Below the pieces are notes generated by a model that was given only the letters and a program-made list of their open reading frames with translations, had not been told where the DNA came from and did not search any database. A program made the position numbers and the translations under genes. Shown piece after piece: positions 44,632-52,782 of a stretch of 64,000 bases of DNA (its first letter is position 1; every line of letters starts with the position of its first letter). The stretch spans positions 248,001-312,000 of the forward strand of contig DATAWK010000041.1 in assembly GCA_036267255.1 (NCBI GenBank), read 5' to 3'. The DNA comes from DATAWK01 sp036267255. GTDB taxonomy: Bacteria > Acidobacteriota > Terriglobia > Terriglobales > Acidobacteriaceae.

Positions 44632-46182
44632 TTATCCGGAATTTTGGCTTGTATCGAGAGTCTCGCGATATGCCACCCGATTGCGGCCGCTGCTCTTCGC
44701 ATCATAGAGAGCTTTGTCGGCGATGAGCAGCAAGGTCCTCGCGCTCGAAGCCTGACTTTTCTCTGAGTTTGCCAACCCTATACTCACCGTAATAAACAGT
44801 GGTTCCTCTCTATTAGGCAATCGGATTTCTGTTATGGATCGGCGAACAGTCTCGCAGACATCCACCGCCTGTTGAAACATCGCAGCAGGCAATAGGACCG
44901 CAAATTCTTCTCCACCATTGCGAGCGACAAAGCAGCCGAAAGGGGTCAGGATCTCGCCCAGGCATTTCGCCACAGCAGTCAGGCAGAGATCTCCCAAAGC
45001 GTGTCCATAGGTATCGTTGAAGCGTTTGAAATGATCGATGTCGATCATTAGGATCGACATCTGCGTACCGGAAGTCTCTACCTGATTCCACATGCGTTCC
45101 AGAACGGCGTCGAAGCCACGGCGGTTTGCGATCCCGGTAAGCGGATCCGTTACTGCGAGGGCCTCCAGCTCTCGCTGCAGAAACATCAGCGAGCGCTCCG
45201 TAGCCATCTGCTCGCTTTGAGTAATCACATTGCGGACGCCGTAACCCATCACGGCGATCGAAGCGCCCACGGCGATCGAAGCGCCCACGGCGCCTAGCGT
45301 TGAGTAGCTCCTGGAAATACTTAAGCTAACCCCCAACAATCCAAGACCCAGGAAAAATGGGCTCAGGCTTTCCGATATATCCACCAGAGATACCTTCGGT
45401 TGGAAGCGCTCAAGCCAGCGAGGCAATCCTCGCAGGCAAAGCAAACCGAGAACCACAAACTGCGGCAGCAGCATAAGCTCGAAACCCCAGGAGCGAGGTA
45501 AGAGAGTCGTTCGGTTGCGCACCGCGGCAAAGACTGTACTCGTCAGGAGGTATGTCGATAGCACGAAGAAGAAATGTCTACCCTGCGCGCTCTCTGCTCC
45601 CAGCAGGCGTACCACGGCGCGTAGCGTCAATAAAATACCGAGGATGTCGAACATCCGAATGATGAACAGAACATGTTCGATGTTGTCGGTGCCGTAAATT
45701 GAGACCAGGGAAAAAGTTCGAACGAAGAAGAAACCGGTTAATGCAACGACCATGGCTGCATCGACAAGGTTCGTCGCCCTCATCGTGCGGCCACGAAAAG
45801 TCGTCGAACAGGATAGAAGCACGAGTGCGACATACACTGCGTCACAGAAGATAGATGCGCCGGGCACCTGGGGATATTTGCCTGTAACGTGGATGGCCAG
45901 ATCATTGTCATTCGCCAGGTTGACGAAAACCAATGCTGCAATCATCACTCCCCAACGGAAAGTGTCAGGAAAACTTGCGTGGCGCCTACGCCAAATCACG
46001 GCAGCCAGTGTCAGCCATTGGGCTATGCCGACGATGACGTCACTTGCTGCATAAACTGTTTCAGAACCATGCATCAATACGATCAGGTGCGCCACGCCGA
46101 TCGAGAAATAGCCGGCCGCATAGCCCCAATACATCCGGGACGAGGCGCTATCGACGGTCAGAAATTCGTCAGCACGTTCCAT
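44632..46182 (-). CDS. Membrane diguanylate cyclase (GGDEF)
   Basis: 516 residues: about eight transmembrane helices (1-290) and a GGDEF domain (about 345-510) with the signature ARNGGEEF, GIANRRGFD and IDIDHFKRFNDTYGH. GGEEF is an active form; the allosteric RxxD inhibitory site is absent (PFGC at that position). ATG at 46182 follows GGAG. The last transmembrane segment contains an 18-base tandem duplication (GASIAVGASIAV). It makes c-di-GMP; the HD-GYP protein at 23284 could degrade it. Confidence 0.87.
   Translation of the reverse strand: MERADEFLTVDSASSRMYWGYAAGYFSIGVAHLIVLMHGSETVYAASDVIVGIAQWLTLAAVIWRRRHASFPDTFRWGVMIAALVFVNLANDNDLAIHVTGKYPQVPGASIFCDAVYVALVLLSCSTTFRGRTMRATNLVDAAMVVALTGFFFVRTFSLVSIYGTDNIEHVLFIIRMFDILGILLTLRAVVRLLGAESAQGRHFFFVLSTYLLTSTVFAAVRNRTTLLPRSWGFELMLLPQFVVLGLLCLRGLPRWLERFQPKVSLVDISESLSPFFLGLGLLGVSLSISRSYSTLGAVGASIAVGASIAVMGYGVRNVITQSEQMATERSLMFLQRELEALAVTDPLTGIANRRGFDAVLERMWNQVETSGTQMSILMIDIDHFKRFNDTYGHALGDLCLTAVAKCLGEILTPFGCFVARNGGEEFAVLLPAAMFQQAVDVCETVRRSITEIRLPNREEPLFITVSIGLANSEKSQASSARTLLLIADKALYDAKSSGRNRVAYRETLDTSQNSG
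45250..45294. repeat. 18-bp tandem duplication in the GGDEF gene
   Basis: CACGGCGATCGAAGCGCC occurs at 45250-45267 and again at 45268-45285, then half a copy (45286-45294). The frame is kept, so six residues are repeated (VGASIA) in a membrane helix. Confidence 0.9.
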
Positions 46183-46407
46183 CTCGGTCTCCGATCTCGA
46201 TTTTTTTTAGCGCACGCCCATGGAACAGGCAATTTCTCTACAGCGGAGAGTCAGTGTAGCTCAGAAGGTTCCTTGATCTGTGGAAATTGGTCAGTTGCTG
46301 AATCTTGACCATAAAGGCATTCGGAGTTCTCTGCAAACTCCAGGCGCGTTGGATCAACCATCAGGATTGCTTTGGAAATAGTTGGGGGGCCGGATTGTTT
46401 GCTGAGA
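46183..46407. other. Non-coding region downstream of the HxlR remnant
   Basis: 225 bases without a supported gene between the diguanylate cyclase start and the HxlR remnant. It probably holds the cyclase promoter. A minus-strand frame continuing past the HxlR stop has no HxlR similarity. I see nothing else in it. Confidence 0.35.
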
Positions 46408-46551
46408 TCAACAGACGGACAGTCTTAAAAGATCCCCATAGTGTCTGCGATTCCCAAACATCACGTCTCGGATAACAATCAAACTCCAGCGGTCGCCGAT
46501 CATCTCCAGCGTGAGAGTGATTGGGCAACCGGAGTGCTGTGTCTTTCTCAT
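46408..46551 (-). pseudogene. HxlR family regulator, truncated remnant
   Basis: 47 codons from ATG 46551 to TGA 46408: MRKTQHSGCPITLTLEMIGD then RWSLIVIRDVMFGNRRHYGDLLR. CPITLTLEMIGDRWSLIVIRD is the unmistakable N-terminus of HxlR winged-helix regulators, which need about 100-120 residues. The frame stops after the second helix, and no downstream frame restores the recognition helix or wing, so DNA binding should be lost. The gene faces away from the exported-protein gene at 46807 across a symmetric control region. Confidence 0.8.
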
Positions 46552-46578
46552 CCAGGTTCCCACAGTCTCAAAATCATT

Positions 46579-46637
46579 CCACTTGCATATTGCAACAAGC
46601 GATATCTATAGTGATACTACTTGCAATATGCAAGTGG
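46579..46637. promoter_or_regulatory. Symmetric divergent promoter with 17-bp perfect inverted repeat
   Basis: CCACTTGCATATTGCAA (46579-46595) is repeated inverted at 46621-46637 around a 25-base loop. Each arm is itself a palindrome (TTGCA-ATA-TGCAA), and their centres are 42 bases apart, about four helical turns. A plus promoter TTGCAA (46590-46595)/GATACT (46613-46618), 17-base spacer, and a minus promoter TTGCAT (46628-46633)/TATAGA (46605-46610), 17-base spacer, overlap it. It probably bound the HxlR regulator. Confidence 0.7.
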
Positions 46638-46806
46638 ATTGCGACGAGAGCCGGAGAATCGGCAGGACGACGGATACATGAGTGCAGATCTCAAGTGGCC
46701 AGGGCCTGTCCTTTGCTTCTCAACAGACGACAGCAAAGTGAAGACAGGCAGCACGCTGCCGTCGGCGAAACGAGTGCAGAATGATCGGTTCTTCGTGGAG
46801 GGACCA

Positions 46807-47517
46807 ATGAGCCGCATAAAATCTACTGTAGTTGCGTGTCTAATCCTTGTCCTCGGTTCTGTCTTTGCAGCATCGCGGCAGGCCTTGGCGCAGGATGCCA
46901 AAACACAGTATTCCAGGATGGCCCCACTCAACCAATACCTGATGGCGGATCGGAATGCCGAGATAGCCTTGGCGCGAAGTGCGGCGCCTAAGTCTATTTC
47001 ACGCGACGCAGAGGTCCTGGTCCTTGGGCGGCATGGCTACGAAACTGCGGTGAAAGGTAAGAACGGTTTCGTATGTATCGTGGAGCGATCGTGGATGGCT
47101 CCCTTTGACGACCCGGAGTTTTTGAACCCCGATCAGCGGCTTCCGCTTTGCCTCAATCCTCCTGCGGCACGAACCCACCTTCCACTCACTCTAAAAATGA
47201 CGGACTTGGCATTGGCTGGGCTATCCCGGACTCAGATGTTCGACAGAATCAAGGCCGCATTCAACAAGAAAGAACTCCCGCTGCCGGAACCCGGTTCGAT
47301 GTGCTACATGATGTCGAAGCAACAGTATTTTGGCCGCAAGTACGGACACGCAGATTCTCATTTAATGTTTTGGTTTCCCAAAACAGACGATATGCTTTGG
47401 GGCGCGGGTCTCCCCGGCTCCCCGGTGTACGTGCATCAATACTCTCCAGAGCCGATCACCGAATTCATCATTTCGGTATCCAAATGGTCGGACGGAACGG
47501 CTGCTCCCACGGATTAG
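46807..47517 (+). CDS. Exported protein of unknown function, paralogue B
   Basis: 236 residues with a signal peptide (VVACLILVLGSVFAASRQALAQ). The family stretches seen in paralogue A are repeated: MAPLNQYLMADRNAEIALAR, SRDAEVLVLGRHGYETAV, GKNGFVCIVERSWM, SKWSDGTA. The two copies differ at many positions, so this is an old duplication or a separate acquisition. ATG at 46807 was chosen by comparison with paralogue A; the preceding frame is not conserved. It is controlled by the divergent promoter next to the broken HxlR gene. Local GC is lower than in neighbours. Confidence 0.78.
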   Translation: MSRIKSTVVACLILVLGSVFAASRQALAQDAKTQYSRMAPLNQYLMADRNAEIALARSAAPKSISRDAEVLVLGRHGYETAVKGKNGFVCIVERSWMAPFDDPEFLNPDQRLPLCLNPPAARTHLPLTLKMTDLALAGLSRTQMFDRIKAAFNKKELPLPEPGSMCYMMSKQQYFGRKYGHADSHLMFWFPKTDDMLWGAGLPGSPVYVHQYSPEPITEFIISVSKWSDGTAAPTD

Positions 47518-47826
47518 ATAGAAAGGATTAGATATAAATCCATCGCAGAACATCTCAAGTAGCTGCCAAATCGCCAATGCACGCAGCCAGGCTGCATTCG
47601 TACCGAAAAGTCGGCTTGTAGGAAGTCGTGGTCGCTCCCGAATCACGGGCAATCCAGAAACAATCTGTAGGAGCAGCTAAAAGGCAGGCCGTCGGTTAGC
47701 GATGGATGTTTCCAGATATTTCAAATTGATCCACCACGCTAATTTCAAATTGACCCACTCCCGTAGATGGCGCTGTATCCCGCAAATTCATTTCGAACCA
47801 ATACTGTTCCACGGCACCGGCAGCAA
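47518..47826. other. Intergenic region with possible insertion-sequence end
   Basis: 309 bases with no gene. ATTTCAAATTGAYCCAC occurs at 47718-47734 and 47742-47758, 24 bases apart, differing at one base. Paired repeats of this look (TTTCAAATTGACCCAC) are found at the ends of IS21-family elements; no transposase is present, so this would be a left-over end. No other structure noted. Confidence 0.4.
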
Positions 47827-48381
47827 TCATGCGTTCGCCGGCGCCCGTTCCGCCATCGTATCCGTCCGAACGCGTCCTGCATTTTTCTCGATGATTCTTT
47901 CCGCTTTGTTCAGGCGCGCCTGGTCCCTTGTGCCCACCAGCACCAGCACGCCATTCCTGCCGAGAATCCGATCCATCGACCAGGCCAGTTCTTCCGAAAT
48001 CCCCATGCCCAGCAATACGTCCTTCAGATGTTTCTCGGAATAGAGGTGTTCGTTTTTTTCCGCCTCGGCATCCTGATTTCCCGTGGCCAGCACATCCGGT
48101 CCGTGATGATGCAGGTCGTGTTGAAAGCTGCGCCGCAACTTCCAGACCAGGGTGTGCTTTTCGTTCGAGTCTTTCTCGGGATGCTCGCGCTCCATCTGCT
48201 CGCCCTCTACCGAATGGGCAATAACGATCTGATCAGCCGGAAATCCAGCCTGCGCCAGATCGGCGATCGCGTCATTTGCACACTCCCAGTTGCTGAACAT
48301 GCCTGCAGCCGGATGAAAAAGCGTCGCCCCGGCGCTCATCCCGGTACTCATCCCCGTACTCTGTGTGGAATTGGTCTGCAT
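47827..48381 (-). CDS. General stress protein, YflT-like domain
   Basis: 184 residues. After a Ser/Thr/Met-rich start the GMFSNWECANDAIADLAQAG segment and later NGVLVLVGTRDQARLNKAE follow the heat-induced stress protein YflT / general stress pattern (alpha-beta, binding unknown ligand). The middle is charged (NQDAEAEKNEHLYSEKHLKD). ATG at 48381 has AAGGAG upstream. It is divergent from the DUF202 gene. Confidence 0.7.
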   Translation of the reverse strand: MQTNSTQSTGMSTGMSAGATLFHPAAGMFSNWECANDAIADLAQAGFPADQIVIAHSVEGEQMEREHPEKDSNEKHTLVWKLRRSFQHDLHHHGPDVLATGNQDAEAEKNEHLYSEKHLKDVLLGMGISEELAWSMDRILGRNGVLVLVGTRDQARLNKAERIIEKNAGRVRTDTMAERAPANA

Positions 48382-48571
48382 ATCTCTTCTCCTTCTCAAG
48401 TTCATCCGCACCTTACCTTAAGTGAGATGCGGTGCGCGCCCTTGGCGGAATCATCCATCGCCAGCTCTCCCAGACCCAGCCACTCCCAGACCCAGCTCTC
48501 CCATCGCCCGGCAAACATTCTTCCTCCCTTGGCAATCCGCATCCCACGCAGACCGCATCTTAGCTACCGAC

Positions 48572-48973
48572 ATGACCGAGAGTACCTCGCAAGACCCGCG
48601 CACCTACTTCGCCGCCGAACAGGTGTTTCTCGCCTGGATTCGCACCGGCCTGGCTCTCATGGGCTTTGGTTTCGTCGTGGCTCGCTTCGGCCTCTTCCTG
48701 CGCGAACTGCAAACGGTACACGCATCGGCGCAGATCCCGGCTACTCCGGCGCCGCATTCCTTGCAGGCATCCTTATGGTTTGGCGTGGCGCTGGTGGCCC
48801 TCGGTTTCTTCGTCAACATCTTCGCAGCCTTTCACCATGTACGCCTGGTGCGCCAGCTGTCTACGGAAACCTACGAGACTGGCAAGCCCTCCACAATGGG
48901 CCTCACCGTGGCGGGCATTCTTGCCGTATCCGGCCTTGCCGTCGCAATCTATCTGATCGCGCTACGCTACTAA
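48572..48973 (+). CDS. DUF202 family membrane protein
   Basis: 133 residues with three transmembrane helices: FLAWIRTGLALMGFGFVVARFG, LWFGVALVALGFFVNIFAAF and LTVAGILAVSGLAVAIYLIAL. LAWIRTGLALMGFGF is the DUF202 (YidH) signature. ATG at 48572 is the first Met of the conserved region. Function of the family is unknown. It is divergent from the stress protein. Confidence 0.8.
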   Translation: MTESTSQDPRTYFAAEQVFLAWIRTGLALMGFGFVVARFGLFLRELQTVHASAQIPATPAPHSLQASLWFGVALVALGFFVNIFAAFHHVRLVRQLSTETYETGKPSTMGLTVAGILAVSGLAVAIYLIALRY

Positions 48974-49095
48974 GCGCGCGTCACTGCAAACAGCGTTGGG
49001 CAAAAGAAAAATGGCAGGCGAGAATGCTTTGCAGCGTCCGCACCTGCCACAGGTTGTATTGGCAACAGGAAATCTCGGCGTCTGTCGCCCCGCCT

Positions 49096-49317
49096 TTAAT
49101 CTTCCGGAGCCTCGTAGCAACGGCGTCCCGGCACGCACCGCGCCAGGTGAACGTAATGCTCATCCGGCCCCGCGACCGTCATCGTTTTCAAACACCAATA
49201 ACTCGATGCCGTCGCAATGCCCTGGTCCCAGGTCTCGTAATTCTGCGCCGTCGTGCCGTAAGGATTTTTCGTACGCAGGCACTGGCAGGGTTGCACTTTC
49301 GTCTCGGTTGTACTCAT
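49096..49317 (-). CDS. Small Cys-containing protein of unknown function
   Basis: 73 residues with five Cys (QPCQCLR, YWCLK, RCVPGRRCYE). ATG at 49317 is preceded by GGAGGGAGAAAC. It lies 14 bases after the FAD subunit of the molybdenum hydroxylase on the same strand, so it belongs to that operon. The Cys arrangement suggests metal or disulfide binding; a chaperone or electron-transfer role is only a guess. Confidence 0.6.
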   Translation of the reverse strand: MSTTETKVQPCQCLRTKNPYGTTAQNYETWDQGIATASSYWCLKTMTVAGPDEHYVHLARCVPGRRCYEAPED

Positions 49318-49331
49318 GTTTCTCCCTCCTG

Positions 49332-50330
49332 TTACCCAGCCGCGCTGGGATCGCGACCCATCTTGCCGGCGGCCAGCAAGACGGTGCGGTAGATGGCTAC
49401 CGGGAAAAGCTGCACTTTATAACCGTTCATGGCCAGCGGCGTTGCGTCCTTCATCGCCGCCGTACCTGCGGCGCGTGCATTCTCTTCCGTAATCCGTTTT
49501 CCGCTCAGCATCGCCTCGGCTTCCGTGGCATGGCGCGGCGTCGGCGACGCTGCTCCTAACACGATGGTCGCGCGCTTGCACAGGTCTCCCTGCATTTCCA
49601 GCACCACGGCAGCATCGGCAATCGCCCAGTCGAAGCTCTCCTTCTCGCCATATTTCTGATACGCCGAGCGCGTGCCCGCGGCCGGTTTCGGAATCATAAC
49701 CGCCGTCAGCAGTTCATCCGGTTGGATCGCTGTCTGTGCCACCGGATCGACCTCCGGCTTCACGTACAAATCGCGCAGCGCAACCGTGCGCTTGCCTTTC
49801 GCGGAGGTCAGCTCCACGCTGGCGTTCAACGCAGTCAGAGCAACCGCAGTCGAAGACGGCACCACCGTCGCCGAAACGCTGTTGTCAAAAATCGCATGAT
49901 ACTGGTTCATGCCGTTCAGGGAGTAGCACATGTCTCCCCCCTTGCGCAGGCACTTGTAATCCGGCGAGCGATAGTACCAGCACTGCACACGCTGCAGCAG
50001 ATTGCCGCCCAGCGTGGCCACGTTGCGAATATGCGGCGTGGCGGCATGGCCCGCTGCATCGGCAAACACCGTGTACTGCGATTGCAGCAGCGGATGTTCA
50101 CTGATCTCCGTCAGCGTCACCAGCGGCCCCAGCGTCACACCTTCTTTTGTTTCATGCACGCCGCGCAGCGAGCTGATGTGATGGATGTTCACCAGCTTGG
50201 GAGGCGCTTCAATGCCGTTCTTCATGCGGTCCAGCAGGTCGATGCCGCCTGCCTTCACCACGGCCTTCCCCTCTAACTGCGAAAGGGCCGCATCCACGGT
50301 CGTGCATTCGGCGAATACGAAGCTGTTCAT
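49332..50330 (-). CDS. Molybdenum hydroxylase FAD-binding subunit (XdhB/PaoB-like)
   Basis: 332 residues. VKAGGIDLLDRMKNGI and PHIRNVATLGGNLLQRVQCW are the FAD-domain pattern. CWYYRSPDYKC and GDMC add a Cys cluster that in PaoB-type subunits binds an extra 4Fe-4S. It passes electrons from the FeS subunit to FAD. ATG at 50330 has GGAGACGGT before it, and the gene overlaps the large subunit stop by four bases (ATGA). Confidence 0.85.
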   Translation of the reverse strand: MNSFVFAECTTVDAALSQLEGKAVVKAGGIDLLDRMKNGIEAPPKLVNIHHISSLRGVHETKEGVTLGPLVTLTEISEHPLLQSQYTVFADAAGHAATPHIRNVATLGGNLLQRVQCWYYRSPDYKCLRKGGDMCYSLNGMNQYHAIFDNSVSATVVPSSTAVALTALNASVELTSAKGKRTVALRDLYVKPEVDPVAQTAIQPDELLTAVMIPKPAAGTRSAYQKYGEKESFDWAIADAAVVLEMQGDLCKRATIVLGAASPTPRHATEAEAMLSGKRITEENARAAGTAAMKDATPLAMNGYKVQLFPVAIYRTVLLAAGKMGRDPSAAG

Positions 50331-52771
50331 ACCGTCTCCTTCCATTGCGGTGCTGTCCCCAGCGCTGCCAGCACCTGCGCTGGCACCATGGGAATCTGCC
50401 GGATACGCTTTCCGGTTGCGTTGTAGAAGGCGTTGCCGATGGCCGCGCCAATCGCGACAATGCCCGCGGCCTCCCCAATGCCGCTGGCATCGGTGGAACT
50501 CTGCCCTATGTAGGACGGAACCAGGTCCACTTCAATTTTCGGAATCTCCTGCGACCCGGCAATCTTGTAGGTATCGAGATTGGGATTGACCATGTGACCC
50601 GCCGTTGGGTCCAGCAGCCGATGCTCGAACAGCGTGTAGGAAATTCCCTGGATCACGCCGCCGTTGATCTGGCTGATCACCCCGGTGGGATTCATCGGAC
50701 GTCCGCAGTCGTGAACGGCCAGCACGCGCCGCACAAAAATGCGGCCCGTCTCGGTATCCACGTCAACTTCGGCCACATCAACACCGCCGTAGGTGTTGTA
50801 TTTGCTGCGGTCGTAATCCGGAATGCGTTGCGCGCGCGCGGCAATCTCGTCGGTCGACATCTTCGCAGCTGCGCGGCGGAAGCTGACCGGCTGCATCTTG
50901 CCGGACTTGCTGCGCACCTCCCCGTTCACCAGTTCCAGATCGTCTGCCGTGGTTCCGTATGCGGGAGCAATGTTGGCAAGAAATTTATTTTTGGCCTGCC
51001 ATGCCGCATCGCGCACTGCCGGAGTCAGCGAAGCCGTCGTGACGCTGCCGCCGGAGTTGGGTCCGACCGGATAGTTGGTATCGCCCACCTTCACGCCTAC
51101 CTGCGAGGTTGGCATACCGAATTCTTCTGAGACAATCTGCGCCAGCACCGTCTTGATGCCCGTTCCCAGGTCCTGCACCGCCGAAAGCACTTCGACCGAG
51201 CCGTCCTTGTGAACGCGGATCTCTGCCGCCGAGTTCATGTTGATGAAGCGATACCAGACCGACTGCGCCACGCCAACGCCGCGCTTGACCGGGCCCGAGC
51301 CCGCACCGGCGACAGCATTGCGCGACTTCCAGAGTGCGCTTTCGCGAACCACCTGGCGCTCTACGCGGCGCACCGGATTTTCATCGATGCGGTCGCGCAG
51401 TTCCAGCGGCTCGATCTGCAGTTTCTCCGCCAGTTCATCAATCACCTGCTCCAGCGCGAAGGCCCCTTGCGGGTGACCCGGCGCGCGAAAAGCCGATGCC
51501 GGACCGGCATTGATAAAGACATCGTTCTCCGCTGTACGCAGCGAAACCATCTTGTACATGTTGCTGGCTGGTCCTGCGCAGCCGGCCCCCGTGCCGCAGC
51601 CTGCCGTACCGTAACTGACCAGTTCGATCGCCGTCAGGGTGCCGTCTTTCTTGGCCCCGATGCGCAGCTTCTGATCCGAGTCGGGACGATTGCCCACCGA
51701 CAGATGTTCCTCTTTGCGGTCCAGCATCAAACGAACCGGCGCGTTCGCCTTTCTGGAAAGCGACGTCGCAACCACGCCGGGATTGCCTGCGCCGAACTTC
51801 GCGCCGAATCCACCACCCATGTACTCCGTAATCACCCGGACCTGCGATTTGGGCAGCTTGAAAAATCCCACCAGTTCCTCGCGCACGCTGGCCGTCCCCT
51901 GGGTCGAGGCCCAGACCGTCAGCATGTTCGGCTTCCAGTCGGCGACCACGCCGTGGGTCTCCAGCGCCGAGTGCGTCTGCACCTGCGTGATGTAGCGGCC
52001 TTCGACGATCACATCGGCATCCTTGAACCCTTGTTCCACATCGCCCTTGGTGTGAATCGAAGGTCCGTGAATATTGCCCGTCTGCGGCACGTTGTGCGGA
52101 CCGCCTCCGCCACCGGCGGAACCCGCCTGATCGGCCGGGCCGGGAAAGACCTGCGGAGAATCCGGCTTGCGCGCGTCCAGTGGATCGACGACAAACGGCA
52201 TCTCCTTGTACTGCACCTTCACCAGCTTCGCGGCGTCTTCCGCAATCTGTTGCGAGGTAGCGGCAACCGCGGCCACAGGCTGCCCGGAGTAGCGCACGAT
52301 AGGGTATTTTGACGGCGTCTCTTCCTTCGGATCACGCAGCTCGGCTGGCCCCAGAATCTGCTCGATCACATGCACCGACTTCACGCCGGGGTAGCTTTCG
52401 GCTGCGGACATGTCGATGGAAATGATCTTGCCGTGGGGCACGGAGGAATTGACGAATTTCGCGTAGAGCATGCCCGGCAACTGAACGTCCGCGGTGTACT
52501 GCGCCTGCCCGGTCGCCTTCTGGTGACCGTCCCAGCGCTCGGTCGGCTGGCCAATAAACTTCAGATCTTTATTGACAGGCAGCACAGGCGGTTCGGTAAT
52601 GGGCACCTCCCGCGCTTCCTCGTGCAGCGTGTAGCCCGGAACGCCCACCGGCATCATCACGGTGTGCTTGCTGGTGTCGCTTGTCACGGCTCCGGCAATA
52701 GCGCCCGTGGCAGCGGCGGAGGCGGCATGGAGCAGAGAATCTTTTCCGGAATTCGTTGTATGGGTCGCCAT
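50327..52771 (-). CDS. Molybdenum hydroxylase large, molybdopterin-binding subunit (PaoC/xanthine-oxidase-like)
   Basis: 814 residues. FVNSSVPHGKIISIDMS, YMGGGFGAKFGAG and GTGIKTVLAQIVSEEFG are typical of the aldehyde oxidase/xanthine dehydrogenase large subunit; the C-terminal STDASGIGEAAGIVAIGAAIGN carries the catalytic Glu region (GIGEA). The molybdopterin cytosine dinucleotide form is expected by family. Substrate is likely an aldehyde or N-heterocycle. ATG at 52771 has AGGAG upstream. It lies between the 2Fe-2S and FAD subunits. Confidence 0.88.
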   Translation of the reverse strand: MATHTTNSGKDSLLHAASAAATGAIAGAVTSDTSKHTVMMPVGVPGYTLHEEAREVPITEPPVLPVNKDLKFIGQPTERWDGHQKATGQAQYTADVQLPGMLYAKFVNSSVPHGKIISIDMSAAESYPGVKSVHVIEQILGPAELRDPKEETPSKYPIVRYSGQPVAAVAATSQQIAEDAAKLVKVQYKEMPFVVDPLDARKPDSPQVFPGPADQAGSAGGGGGPHNVPQTGNIHGPSIHTKGDVEQGFKDADVIVEGRYITQVQTHSALETHGVVADWKPNMLTVWASTQGTASVREELVGFFKLPKSQVRVITEYMGGGFGAKFGAGNPGVVATSLSRKANAPVRLMLDRKEEHLSVGNRPDSDQKLRIGAKKDGTLTAIELVSYGTAGCGTGAGCAGPASNMYKMVSLRTAENDVFINAGPASAFRAPGHPQGAFALEQVIDELAEKLQIEPLELRDRIDENPVRRVERQVVRESALWKSRNAVAGAGSGPVKRGVGVAQSVWYRFINMNSAAEIRVHKDGSVEVLSAVQDLGTGIKTVLAQIVSEEFGMPTSQVGVKVGDTNYPVGPNSGGSVTTASLTPAVRDAAWQAKNKFLANIAPAYGTTADDLELVNGEVRSKSGKMQPVSFRRAAAKMSTDEIAARAQRIPDYDRSKYNTYGGVDVAEVDVDTETGRIFVRRVLAVHDCGRPMNPTGVISQINGGVIQGISYTLFEHRLLDPTAGHMVNPNLDTYKIAGSQEIPKIEVDLVPSYIGQSSTDASGIGEAAGIVAIGAAIGNAFYNATGKRIRQIPMVPAQVLAALGTAPQWKETV

Positions 52772-52782
52772 GATTCTCCTCC

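Noticed and set aside
46281..46365. Minus-strand peptide reading MVDPTRLEF after the HxlR stop
   Set aside because: It resembles recurrent spurious peptides (DPTRLEL type) seen near mobile-element borders, but it is too short to decide and has no start signals.
46621..46806. N-terminal extension of exported paralogue B
   Set aside because: Paralogue A starts at the equivalent of 46807; the extension overlaps the operator and would mask the signal peptide.
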